40,389 bases of DNA, from NCBI GenBank assembly GCA_019634025.1, contig JAHQWC010000035.1:1-40389 (forward strand). Reading direction: 5' to 3'. Below are positions 30,770 through 38,669 of the stretch, in pieces. The notes below the pieces were generated by a model. That model had not been told where the DNA came from. It ran no database searches and was given only the letters and a program-made list of their open reading frames with translations. Each line of letters starts with the position of its first letter. Position 1 is the first letter of the stretch. The DNA comes from Vampirovibrio sp. Lineage in GTDB: Bacteria > Cyanobacteriota > Vampirovibrionia > Vampirovibrionales > Vampirovibrionaceae. The translations under genes and the position numbers were made by a program.

Positions 30770-31855
30770 TTATTTTTTGGCGTTGTGCCAATTGTGAATC
30801 GCCGCCTGAAGCTGAGAAGATAGGAAAGGGGAAGGGGAAGCAGGAGAGGTATCAGAAAATTTACTTCCAGTCGGTGATTGAGATACGTCTGCTCCCTCAT
30901 CAGGCGGACGGTTGGTTTGATGCCAGAAATCATGATAGGCAAAGGGTTGAACTTGTTGCCAATGACTTGACTGCCGTTTTGGACGGACACTGGAACGATA
31001 GAGTAAAAGTTGATGGTGCCGGGAGCGAAAATCTTGAGCTAGAGGTTCAGTTGGGCCAAGTGCTTGGGCTATTTTACGGCCATTGACAAACAGAAGCGGA
31101 ACTTCAGGTTTTCCATGTTTATCTTTCACCGGAATATCTACAAGATACGGATCCAGCTTATCCCCTTGGTGTTCAGGTCTAACCAACCATCCATCGGTTT
31201 GTGCACTAGAAAGATGATGAAACACCTCTCTGAATTTGAAGCCTTTATCGGTTAAATACTGAGTGAAATCCATCAGTCGGAAGTTTCCGCCTTTTATGCC
31301 ACTCACAGGGCCAATGCTAATAGCATCAAAAGCATCGTCTGCAGGGAGGTGAGGTACGTGTGGAACAGGATATTTGACCGAACGTATACTTTCAGGCGCA
31401 TTAACCGGCTGCCTTTCTTCGTGCTGAGTTCGGCTATGCTCAACATTCACCTTGTGGATTAAGAAATCTTCGCGCCTTGTTTTAGGATAGTGAGACTGAT
31501 GAACATTTTGCCAAACGGCGTCAAAAAGCTTGTCTTGAAAGGCATGAATTTTTTGGAAGCCAGCAGAGCCTTGTTTGTATTCAAAGTTGTTGATGTGATT
31601 CGTAATTCCAGTCAGGACAATGGCACGAGGTTTATCTAAAGTCGTCTCACTAACGTTTTGAGTAACAAGGTCTATAAGAGCTTCAGTTGGACGAATATCC
31701 CCTTGAGCATCAATCAGTAAATCTCGGCCCTCTTGAAGTTGGTAATTATAGGCAGGGTGGCTCTTTAAAGCCTCACCTTTAAGTCCAAACCGAGGGACAG
31801 AGAATGGCTGGGAGGTTAATTGAGAGGTAGACCTGAGAACAGGGGATATATGCAT
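30770..31855 (-). CDS. Unknown protein, paralogue of the gene at 29573-30661
   Basis: The 361-residue protein is the sister of the gene next to it, in the same direction and separated by 108 bases. Matching blocks are MHISPVLRST, FGLKGEALKSHPAYNYQLQE, PRAIVLTGITNHINNFEYKQ, AFQDKLFDAVWQNVHQSHYP, GNFRLMDFTQYLTDKGFKF and the tail SPFLSSQLQAAIHNWHNAKK. It too lacks a signal peptide or membrane segment and has a Pro/Ser-rich stretch before the tail. Divergence is spread evenly, which indicates an old duplication with both copies under selection. The ATG at 31855 has AGGAGA before it. The longer frame to 32059 runs through the terminator and is rejected. The function is unknown. Confidence 0.75.
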   Translation of the reverse strand: MHISPVLRSTSQLTSQPFSVPRFGLKGEALKSHPAYNYQLQEGRDLLIDAQGDIRPTEALIDLVTQNVSETTLDKPRAIVLTGITNHINNFEYKQGSAGFQKIHAFQDKLFDAVWQNVHQSHYPKTRREDFLIHKVNVEHSRTQHEERQPVNAPESIRSVKYPVPHVPHLPADDAFDAISIGPVSGIKGGNFRLMDFTQYLTDKGFKFREVFHHLSSAQTDGWLVRPEHQGDKLDPYLVDIPVKDKHGKPEVPLLFVNGRKIAQALGPTEPLAQDFRSRHHQLLLYRSSVRPKRQSSHWQQVQPFAYHDFWHQTNRPPDEGADVSQSPTGSKFSDTSPASPSPFLSSQLQAAIHNWHNAKK

Positions 31856-31894
31856 GAGAAATCTCCTGAGATGAAGCGTATATGGAGTTAGAAG

Positions 31895-31908
31895 GATTGT
31901 ATCACATT
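31895..31908 (-). promoter_or_regulatory. Promoter-like element shared by the paralogous pair (copy 2)
   Basis: The minus strand reads AATGTGATACAATC, differing in one base from copy 1. TACAAT is the likely -10 hexamer, 40 bases before the ATG. The presence of its own copy suggests that each paralogue has an independent promoter. Confidence 0.5.
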
Positions 31909-31963
31909 CGGACGGCGATCTCAGAGGGGATTCTTGATTTCGTTCAAGACAACCATGAATAAC

Positions 31964-31998
31964 AAAAGCGGCCCGAAATAATGTTTCGAACCGCTTTT
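31964..31998 (-). terminator. Rho-independent terminator after the zinc-ribbon gene
   Basis: AAAAGCGG (31964-31971) pairs with CCGCTTTT (31991-31998), and inside it CGAAA pairs with TTTCG. On the minus strand TTTTGTTATT follows. It lies 34 bases past the stop codon of the gene at 32032-32325 and shields the paralogous pair from read-through. Confidence 0.8.
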
Positions 31999-32031
31999 TG
32001 AAATTTAGGTTGTAGTAGCTACGCCACTCGC

Positions 32032-32325
32032 CTAGTAGGACGAGTTGTTCTGGTAGCAATCCCGGCAGTAAACGGGCTTAGAACCGTTTGGCCGGAAAGG
32101 AACCTGAGTGTTTACGCCACAGGCTGCGCAAACAGCGTCGTACAGTTGCCGTTCGGACCGGCCACCGTATCCGCCGCCACCACCACGGGCTTGTTTGGCA
32201 GCATCCCGGCAGGGTTTACACTTCTTGGGAGGCTGGAATCCTTTGGAATCATAAAATTCCTGCTCCTCTGCGGTAAACTCAAACTCCGTACTGCATGCGG
32301 CGCATACAATCATGGTGGTTGTCAT
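32032..32325 (-). CDS. Double zinc-ribbon protein with CxxC-x17-CxxC domain
   Basis: The 97-residue protein contains two metal-binding modules. The first has CAAC and CKPC about 24 residues apart (near 9-38). A Gly/Arg-rich linker (ARGGGGGYGGRSERQ) follows. The second is CAAC, exactly 17 residues, then CRDC, ending in YQNNSSY; this spacing fits the CxxC-x17-CxxC family (TIGR04272) of unknown function. Zinc ribbons of this kind often bind nucleic acid, and the RGG-like linker is compatible with RNA binding; both are inferences. GAGG lies nine bases before the ATG at 32325, which is preferred over the ATG at 32340. A terminator follows. Confidence 0.75.
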   Translation of the reverse strand: MTTTMIVCAACSTEFEFTAEEQEFYDSKGFQPPKKCKPCRDAAKQARGGGGGYGGRSERQLYDAVCAACGVNTQVPFRPNGSKPVYCRDCYQNNSSY

Positions 32326-32459
32326 AGAAATAGACCTCATTTAACGTGATAGTAGGGTTAACCGATTCTTAAACATGAGGTTCGTTGATTCCCTTTAAGG
32401 ATTGTCCTAAAACCGAAACGAACTAAACCTATTTTAAAAACCTGTGGTACTACTATGAC

Positions 32460-33329
32460 GTGATCTGCCGGGAAATGCAAGTATTGATAAAGCAGCCAGG
32501 ACTCAACCCAACAATGCCTATCACCGGATCAAAACGCCTGAAAACATTGAGTGACAAGCTAGAACCCTGGCTTACACAGAGTAAAACCCTTGAATTTATT
32601 GAAACAGACCCCATTCGGTTTCCGTATAAATTTCGTGCGGACAAACAGACCTGTGAACTCGTCTCTTTTTTAGCTGCCATGTTAAGTTACGGGCGTCGAA
32701 CCAGTATTTTATCCGCCGTTACTGACTTACTGGATAGAATTGGTCCTGAACCGCTTGTTTTTATAGATAAATTTGAGACGGAGGCGCATCGTTCCAGTTT
32801 TGATGGGTTTATTTACCGGTTTTATAAGCCCGAAGATATGTTGTTTCTGTTTGAGCGGCTTCAGTGGGCGTATAAACACTATGGCAGTTTAGAAAATCTT
32901 TTTTTAACATGCGGAGACATTGAGAAGGAGGGCCTTCAACAGGTATTGAGCAGCTTTGTTAACTGCCTGCTATATAAAAATGTCGATAACGTGGCCGGGC
33001 AATCTAGAATTTACGGGAACGGCGTGAAGTTTATGCTGGCCGATCCGAGGCGGGGCGGGGCGTGTAAGCGTTTTAATATGTGGTTACGCTGGATGGTAAG
33101 GGACGATGGGATCGATTTGGGGTTGTGGAAATCAGCCTTAAAACCTTCTGACTTGCTATTGCCGCTGGATGCAAACACAGCTCGGGCAGCTCGGCATTTA
33201 AAGCTGACCCGGCGTAAAGCCGATGACTGGCAAACGGCTGAAGAGATTACAGCAGTGCTACGCCGCTTATCTCCAATAGACCCAATACAATACGATTTTG
33301 CGCTATTTTCTTACGGAATGGCTTTATAA
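32460..33329 (+). CDS. TIGR02757 (DUF2400) family protein
   Basis: The 289-residue protein matches the TIGR02757/DUF2400 family by its ordered motifs: PIRFPYKF, the helix LVSFLAAMLSYGRRTSIL, the region CKRFNMWLRWMVRDDGIDLG, the LLLPLDANTARAARHL segment, and a C-terminal DPIQYDFALFSYGM. The family is widespread but has no established function. Its fold resembles HhH-GPD glycosylases. The frame opens with GTG at 32460; ATG 32475 and ATG 32514 are alternatives, and no ribosome-binding site decides among them. It stands alone after the divergent zinc-ribbon gene. Confidence 0.85.
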   Translation: MICREMQVLIKQPGLNPTMPITGSKRLKTLSDKLEPWLTQSKTLEFIETDPIRFPYKFRADKQTCELVSFLAAMLSYGRRTSILSAVTDLLDRIGPEPLVFIDKFETEAHRSSFDGFIYRFYKPEDMLFLFERLQWAYKHYGSLENLFLTCGDIEKEGLQQVLSSFVNCLLYKNVDNVAGQSRIYGNGVKFMLADPRRGGACKRFNMWLRWMVRDDGIDLGLWKSALKPSDLLLPLDANTARAARHLKLTRRKADDWQTAEEITAVLRRLSPIDPIQYDFALFSYGMAL

Positions 33330-33430
33330 CAAGAGGGCTAAGCCTGAAGTAACAGACTAAAATTACTGCCTAGTATGAAAATAGACCAAACAATAGCCTG
33401 GTGGCGATACACACCATTTAAACAGGCAGG

Positions 33431-33436
33431 TATAAT
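33431..33436 (+). promoter_or_regulatory. -10 box upstream of the small acidic protein
   Basis: TATAAT preceded by AGG lies 75 bases before the ATG at 33511. No matching -35 box is clear. The leader after it has a small GC-rich hairpin (CGCC-GCTA-GGCG near 33465). Confidence 0.4.
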
Positions 33437-33510
33437 AATTAAAGATCAAATTTTTACCAGGGTTCGCCGCTAGGCGGGTGTATAGGACTTAGGAGCAAGG
33501 TACTGCAGGT

Positions 33511-33699
33511 ATGGACAAGAAACAATTAGAAACTCTCTTGGATGGTCAAGAGTTGATGAAAACCATTGATGTGAAAACCCTGGTTTTGGATTCTGTGAGA
33601 GAAATGAATGAGCAGGAATTAATGACAATTTTTTGGGACAAGCTGCCAGAATATTCTGAAGATTACATTTCAGGGTATTTCTATATGAAACGTTCCTGA
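33511..33699 (+). CDS. Small acidic protein, unknown
   Basis: This 62-residue protein is acidic and helical, with motifs such as KQLETLLDGQELMKT and VREMNEQELMTIFWDKLPEY, and no membrane segment. AGGAGCAAGG precedes the ATG by about ten bases, and a TATAAT box lies further upstream. I do not recognise it. Its compact length, own promoter and acidic nature make a regulatory or anti-factor role possible, but nothing specific supports this. Confidence 0.6.
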   Translation: MDKKQLETLLDGQELMKTIDVKTLVLDSVREMNEQELMTIFWDKLPEYSEDYISGYFYMKRS

Positions 33700-33753
33700 C
33701 CTTACCAGACTCAACCATCACTGAAAAGCCAGCCCGAAGAGCAGTACGAAGAT

Positions 33754-33782
33754 TTGTTCGTTCAGTGTCTTCAGAGTATGAT
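33754..33782 (+). promoter_or_regulatory. Promoter for the DUF3352 gene
   Basis: TTGTTC (33754-33759), a 17-base spacer and TATGAT (33777-33782) form a sigma-70-type promoter 88 bases before the ATG at 33870. Spacing is optimal and the -10 has one mismatch. Confidence 0.5.
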
Positions 33783-33869
33783 AGGACGTCAACTAGTACT
33801 CACCTCGGGAAGTGAGTGATACGGTTACAACGTTTTATCGTCTGGTAAAGATATGGAGGCAGGACGGCT

Positions 33870-36167
33870 ATGACCGAACAGCCCAATGAGCAGCAAGCAC
33901 CGCAGGTTTCACAATCAACAACAACTCCGGCAACGAATTCGCCCAAAAAAGGCAGTAAAGCGCCTTTATTAGTAGGGCTCGCCTTATTGGTAGGCGGCGG
34001 CATATTTTTGTGGCAACAGTTCGGCGGCCAGGGAAGTGATGGGCCAGTAAACCTTCATCTAAACAAATACTATCCACAGGCCACCTCCTTTTATATCGAG
34101 TTTGGTCCTGGTGAAAAACTTGTGGCAACGACATTCGACAACATCAAGAATGTCCGGGATTCTATTGAAGATGCAAAAGCCTCTCAAGAACCCGGAAGTC
34201 CACTGGCTCAATTACCATCCGTTTCTGGTGCGCCTAAGTCTGCCAATCAAGCTCCCCATGTATTAGAAACAGACACTCTGGATAGCCCTGATGCTGTAAC
34301 CACAACCAGCGAGTCTCAAACTGATTTTTTAGATCAGCTCTCCGAAAATTTTAATACACTCTTTAAGCCTTATTTTGCTCTCGGTATTTGGCCTAAGGCT
34401 TCGGTTGAGGGCCATATTGATGTGCAGGCCCCAATGGATGTGCTAATGGTACTACCGAAAAAAGACAACGCAACAGACGTGCCTGCCATTATTACTCAGT
34501 TTAAAGGAGATCCGGCCTCTTTCACCATTACAGAATTTGAGGGCACAAAGATCTATACCAGCCGCCGTAAAGATACGGTACTGGCCAGCCATAACGAAAA
34601 TCTGTTGGTATCGGGCAATGCCAAAACCGTTGAGGAAGCTCTCAAGCTTTATCAAGCCGGTGGTAAAAACATTTTTGATGCCCCCAGCCACAGTAAATAC
34701 CTGGCCAAACTACCGGAGGTACGTTATGGCACCCTGTTGATTGACAACACCGACTACATTGCTTCTTCTATTGCAGCCATGGACGAAGCGCCGGAAAACC
34801 AATATGTAAACAAAGACGCCCTGAACCGGATGAAACAAGTCGCTCGGCTGGCACCATTGAGTGTGGCGGCGCTACAGGTAAGCGGCGAGGATCGGATTAA
34901 CATTAACTCTTATACACCACTGATGATGGAAGAAGTGACTGACGCCGGCCTGAAACAGACCTTGTTGAGTCTGTACAAAGAGTCCGCCACTTTCTCCGCC
35001 CAGAAGTCTTTACCGGATGACACCCTATTAATGGTATCTTTCGCCGGAATGGACAAGTCCGTAGACTTCTTCCTATCCTTTATGCCGGATCAACAACGTC
35101 AGGGCATGTTAGCTTTTGCCCAAATGATGTTAGCCCAGTATGAACTGGATTTTAAACAAGACGTTGTGGCATTTTTCAGTGGAGAAACATCGGTAGCCGT
35201 TCGTCCGGAAGACTTTGCCCAAAACAATAGCCTGCCTATCATCCTGCTGAAAGGCGATGAACATAAGACAGCGACTCTGGACAAGCTCTCAAAAATGATG
35301 ACCACCATGAAAGTTCCGGTCAAGTCCAGCAAAGTGGGATCTGTGGCGGCAAAAACTCTAACGGTTCCAGGTCAGGATCCTTTAGATGTAAGTTTTGCCA
35401 GTATCGGAAAAACTGATGCCCAAAACGTTGCCATTGCCAGTACCCAAAACATGCAGGACATTGTGGCGGTGAACCAAGGTCAAGCAGACAGTCTGTCTAA
35501 AAATGCGTCGTTTAAGGAGATGGCTAAAGACTTTTACTCCAAAGGTAATGTGATGTTCTTTGCCGATCTGGGGAAAATCAGCGAGTTGTCTAAACAGTAT
35601 CCTGTGGAAGGTAAAAAACCGCTGGATCTGCAAGGGCGAATTGGCGGTAGTGTGAACTACCTGCCTTCGGAAAACGCCTTTGGCGGAAAGTTTGTGATTC
35701 AAATGGTGGCGCCAAACGGCACAGAAGCTTCTGCCGTAGATGTTGATATCAAAGCTGTTCCAGTTACTACGCCAGAACAGCACATTGATGCAGCTGCTAA
35801 AGTAGCCCCTTCAGGTCATGAAGAGAAAAGTCATGTCAGCACGCCTCAGCACAAACAGACTAGTGCCCCAGCTGCGACACCGGACTCTCATAAACCGCCA
35901 CAAGCTGCTCAACCCGCCCACCAGGCAACAAAAGCACCTTCTGCTAAAGCGCCTGTCACTGCGAAAACGGCAGTTCCACCTGTTACACCGAAACAGCAGT
36001 CGACGCAAGAGAAGGAACCTGTGACTCCTAAAAAAGTTACAGCACCTCAAAAAGCAGACAGTGTTGACACTGCCAAGATTCCCCCTACAACAAAACCAGA
36101 AAAAGCTGTGGAAACCATAGCACCTGCTACTGCCTCTACAAAAACGGCACCCGCTAAACCTCATTAA
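33870..36167 (+). CDS. DUF3352 membrane-anchored protein with Pro/Lys-rich tail
   Basis: The 765-residue protein begins with a polar cytoplasmic segment and one membrane helix (about 31-48, LLVGLALLVGGGIFLW). A large extracytoplasmic domain (about 55-625) follows, with segments such as KYYPQATSFYIEFG, VSGNAKTVEEALK and VMFFADLGKISEL, typical of DUF3352, a family I associate with Cyanobacteria and relatives. The last part (about 630-765) is low in complexity and rich in Pro, Lys, Ala, Thr and Gln, probably extended through or across the peptidoglycan. The function is unknown. A good promoter lies upstream, GGAGG precedes the ATG, and a strong bidirectional terminator follows. Confidence 0.82.
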   Translation: MTEQPNEQQAPQVSQSTTTPATNSPKKGSKAPLLVGLALLVGGGIFLWQQFGGQGSDGPVNLHLNKYYPQATSFYIEFGPGEKLVATTFDNIKNVRDSIEDAKASQEPGSPLAQLPSVSGAPKSANQAPHVLETDTLDSPDAVTTTSESQTDFLDQLSENFNTLFKPYFALGIWPKASVEGHIDVQAPMDVLMVLPKKDNATDVPAIITQFKGDPASFTITEFEGTKIYTSRRKDTVLASHNENLLVSGNAKTVEEALKLYQAGGKNIFDAPSHSKYLAKLPEVRYGTLLIDNTDYIASSIAAMDEAPENQYVNKDALNRMKQVARLAPLSVAALQVSGEDRININSYTPLMMEEVTDAGLKQTLLSLYKESATFSAQKSLPDDTLLMVSFAGMDKSVDFFLSFMPDQQRQGMLAFAQMMLAQYELDFKQDVVAFFSGETSVAVRPEDFAQNNSLPIILLKGDEHKTATLDKLSKMMTTMKVPVKSSKVGSVAAKTLTVPGQDPLDVSFASIGKTDAQNVAIASTQNMQDIVAVNQGQADSLSKNASFKEMAKDFYSKGNVMFFADLGKISELSKQYPVEGKKPLDLQGRIGGSVNYLPSENAFGGKFVIQMVAPNGTEASAVDVDIKAVPVTTPEQHIDAAAKVAPSGHEEKSHVSTPQHKQTSAPAATPDSHKPPQAAQPAHQATKAPSAKAPVTAKTAVPPVTPKQQSTQEKEPVTPKKVTAPQKADSVDTAKIPPTTKPEKAVETIAPATASTKTAPAKPH

Positions 36168-36203
36168 TTCTGGCCTTTTACCCCAGTTAGCAAACGTAAA
36201 AAC

Positions 36204-36232
36204 AAACGGCGAACCTTTAAGGTTCGCCGTTT
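36204..36232. terminator. Bidirectional rho-independent terminator
   Basis: AAACGGCGAACC (36204-36215) and GGTTCGCCGTTT (36221-36232) form a perfect twelve-base-pair stem with a five-base loop. The plus strand continues CGTTTATCTTTTTT; the minus strand continues GTTTTTACG. It ends both the DUF3352 gene and the convergent rne gene. Confidence 0.9.
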
Positions 36233-36292
36233 CGTTTATCTTTTTTATTCTGATGTCTCAAGCGAACCTATACGGTCAGCTTAGCAAGTAAC

Positions 36293-38530
36293 CTAATCTG
36301 AAGTACTCGCGGTAGTGACTTCCCGCTCCTGGGAACTTTCTTCATTATCTCCGCCAGTTTCGGCAGCAGGTTGATCCGTCTCCACGTCATCGGCTTCTTG
36401 AACCTTAGCCGGCTGACGTTTTGGCGGACGGCCCCGGCGACGCTTGGGTTTTTCCTCTTCAGCGCTTTCAACTTCTATCGGCGTATCAGAATCTTCTATA
36501 TCGTCTGTGGGCTGGTGCTCTTCCTTCGTTTCATCCTTAACGTCATCCTTAGCGTTTGCAGTACGCCTTGTGCCTGACTTAGTCGGCCGACCCCGGCGAG
36601 ACCGGCTGGCCGGAGCACGACGAGAAGAAGATTTACCTCCATCAGAAGCTTCTTCCTCTTCAGAAGATTCCGGATCTTGATCCTCTGCATCAGACTCTCC
36701 GACATCTTCTACGTCAGAGGCGGACACAACAGCATCCTCTAGCATATCTTCTTCGGGATCAACATCCATATCAGAATCATCAGACTCGTCTTCATCATCA
36801 GCACCAGCCATCCGAGAGCCGTGACGTTGAGGACGACGGCGTCCTGATGAATCCCGTGAATCCCGACGATCATCGTATTCATCAGATATCGGAACCCCAT
36901 CTTCGATAGAATGAACTAAGGTCAAAATATCATTGGTTTTGGGGTTAATACGGGCCAAAATGCTGTTGGCGCCTGGGGGAGTATGGACCATTTTGACAAA
37001 CATGGAGAACCAGGTGCTGTACTCCTTATACATTTTGTCTTTCAGGTACTCATCAATACGCTTTTGGGTATCCGGTTTGTTAGACGGCTGAGGAACACCG
37101 TTTTTAAGAAAGCCGGTGGGAAGCTCCAAGACTGCAGGTTTCGGCAGATGTCGCTGATTACCTACAGGTCGCTTGCCCTGCATAATTTTGTTGGACTGCA
37201 TACCCTTGTGCTGGTTATTAACAGCGGCTGCCGGCCGTGGCACATGGCCACCCCGGCCTCGGTGGTGTTGATGACGCCCACCTCGGCGATCAGATTGCTC
37301 AGAGGCCATAAAGGGCGTACCCCAGTGCAGATCCTCAATAGCATGGCCGTTCCCAGCACAGTTGGTACATTTTTTGGTAAAGATTTCGGCTAACGCCTGG
37401 CCTTGACGATGTCGAGTCATTTCAACCAAACCCAGATCCGAAAGTTGACCGATTTGGGGCTTAGCTTTATCATCAGCCAATTCGGTTTCAAAGGCTTCTA
37501 AAATCGTTAGCTGATCTGCACGAGACTCCATATCAATAAAGTCCACGATGATCATGCCACCGATGTTCCGCAGCCGGAGCTGTCGGGCAATCTCTTTACA
37601 GGACTCCAGATTGGTCTGGCGAATGGTGGCAGCCTGGGAATCTAAGCTGGTGAATTTCCCGCTGTTAACATCAATGACGGTTAACGCTTCGGTAGGTTGG
37701 ATATAGAGGTAACCACCACTTGGGAGCGGAACTTTGGTTTGCAAGGCCATTTTAATTTCTTTATCCACCCCGGTACCCACCACAATGGGTTGGTTCCCAC
37801 TATAGGTGGTCACTTTGATGGATTTTTCCAGGTTCCAGTTTTGCAGCAACTGTTGGGTCCGCTGCTGGCCAAAGCTGGAGTCCACCATGATTTCTTCCAC
37901 GTCTTCAGTCACACACTCCCGAATAACCCGGTACAAAAGATCTTGATCTCGATAGAGCAGCGAAGGAGGCGACGATGTATCGGCAGCGGCAACAATATGT
38001 TGCCACCGTTCCATGAGGGTTTCGAAATCCTCTTGAACATCAGACTCTTTTTGGCCTTCAGCCTCTGTCCGGATAATAACGCCAACGCCTGGCGGCTTTT
38101 GTAGGCTAACAGTAGATTTTAACCGGGCACGTTCTTTGGCGGATTCAATTTTACGGCTGATGCTGATGCCCTTAGATTCGGGCATGAGAACCAGAAACCT
38201 ACCCGGCAAAGAGATATTGGTCGTCACACGAGGCCCTTTATGACCAGTGGGCTCTTTCATGACCTGTACCACCAGTTGCTGCTTTGGCTGCAACCTGGCT
38301 TTAAGGTCACCCTTACCGGCAACGTCACTGCTGTGTAGGAATCCCATTTTTTCACCGCCAACATTCACAAAGGCGGCCTCAATACTGGGCAAAATATTTT
38401 CTACGGTTGAGAGATACACATCTCCCAGCAGCATATCGCCGCGGTTGATGATGAACTCAATGGCCTGATCGCCATCAAACAGAGCGGCGAGGTTATCGCG
38501 CTCAGATACAATAATCCGTCGTTTTCCCAT
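36293..38530 (-). CDS. rne: Ribonuclease E/G with acidic/basic tail and AT-hook-like motifs
   Basis: Endoribonuclease that starts mRNA decay and processes rRNA. The catalytic core spans about 1-400: an S1 RNA-binding domain (GDVYLSTVENILPSIEAAFV, about 36-55), the magnesium-binding Asp287 (VIDVNSGKFT) and Asp330 (MIIVDFIDME), and the zinc-link CTNC (Cys388, Cys391). A basic RGG/His patch follows (about 415-430). A compact helical module lies at about 485-545 (RIDEYLKDKMYKEYSTWFSM). The tail (about 560-745) alternates runs of Asp/Glu/Ser with Arg clusters and holds two AT-hook-like GRP cores, RRGRPT (645-650) and PKRRRGRPPKR (695-705). Its length is closer to RNase E than to RNase G, but the tail differs from E. 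coli RNase E. A weak TTGACG-17-TATTTC promoter lies upstream, and the radical SAM gene precedes it. Confidence 0.92.
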   Translation of the reverse strand: MGKRRIIVSERDNLAALFDGDQAIEFIINRGDMLLGDVYLSTVENILPSIEAAFVNVGGEKMGFLHSSDVAGKGDLKARLQPKQQLVVQVMKEPTGHKGPRVTTNISLPGRFLVLMPESKGISISRKIESAKERARLKSTVSLQKPPGVGVIIRTEAEGQKESDVQEDFETLMERWQHIVAAADTSSPPSLLYRDQDLLYRVIRECVTEDVEEIMVDSSFGQQRTQQLLQNWNLEKSIKVTTYSGNQPIVVGTGVDKEIKMALQTKVPLPSGGYLYIQPTEALTVIDVNSGKFTSLDSQAATIRQTNLESCKEIARQLRLRNIGGMIIVDFIDMESRADQLTILEAFETELADDKAKPQIGQLSDLGLVEMTRHRQGQALAEIFTKKCTNCAGNGHAIEDLHWGTPFMASEQSDRRGGRHQHHRGRGGHVPRPAAAVNNQHKGMQSNKIMQGKRPVGNQRHLPKPAVLELPTGFLKNGVPQPSNKPDTQKRIDEYLKDKMYKEYSTWFSMFVKMVHTPPGANSILARINPKTNDILTLVHSIEDGVPISDEYDDRRDSRDSSGRRRPQRHGSRMAGADDEDESDDSDMDVDPEEDMLEDAVVSASDVEDVGESDAEDQDPESSEEEEASDGGKSSSRRAPASRSRRGRPTKSGTRRTANAKDDVKDETKEEHQPTDDIEDSDTPIEVESAEEEKPKRRRGRPPKRQPAKVQEADDVETDQPAAETGGDNEESSQEREVTTASTSD

Positions 38531-38590
38531 GTGATGAAAACCCTTTATATACTTTTAAACTTGTAAACAAAAACTTTCAAATCTTTGGCT

Positions 38591-38619
38591 GAAATATTGT
38601 TCTTCCAAACAAACGTCAA
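38591..38619 (-). promoter_or_regulatory. Candidate rne promoter
   Basis: On the minus strand TTGACG (38619-38614), a 17-base spacer and TATTTC (38596-38591) lie about 60 bases before the rne ATG. The -35 is close to consensus and the -10 is weak. The rne gene could also be read through from the radical SAM gene. Confidence 0.35.
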
Positions 38620-38669
38620 CTTATCTTTTCTGTAAGCGCTCTCCAGCCAGCCGTCATTGACTTATATAA

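Noticed and set aside
31856-32059. N-terminal extension of the second paralogue to 32059
   Set aside because: The extension would read through the terminator at 31964-31998 and the promoter-like element; the sister protein starts at the matching methionine, which also has AGGAGA before it.
32032-36167. A defence island or prophage around the unknown genes
   Set aside because: No nuclease-effector pairs, integrase, recombinase, phage structural genes or repeat arrays were found; the region holds widespread families (TIGR02757, DUF3352) with separate promoters and terminators.
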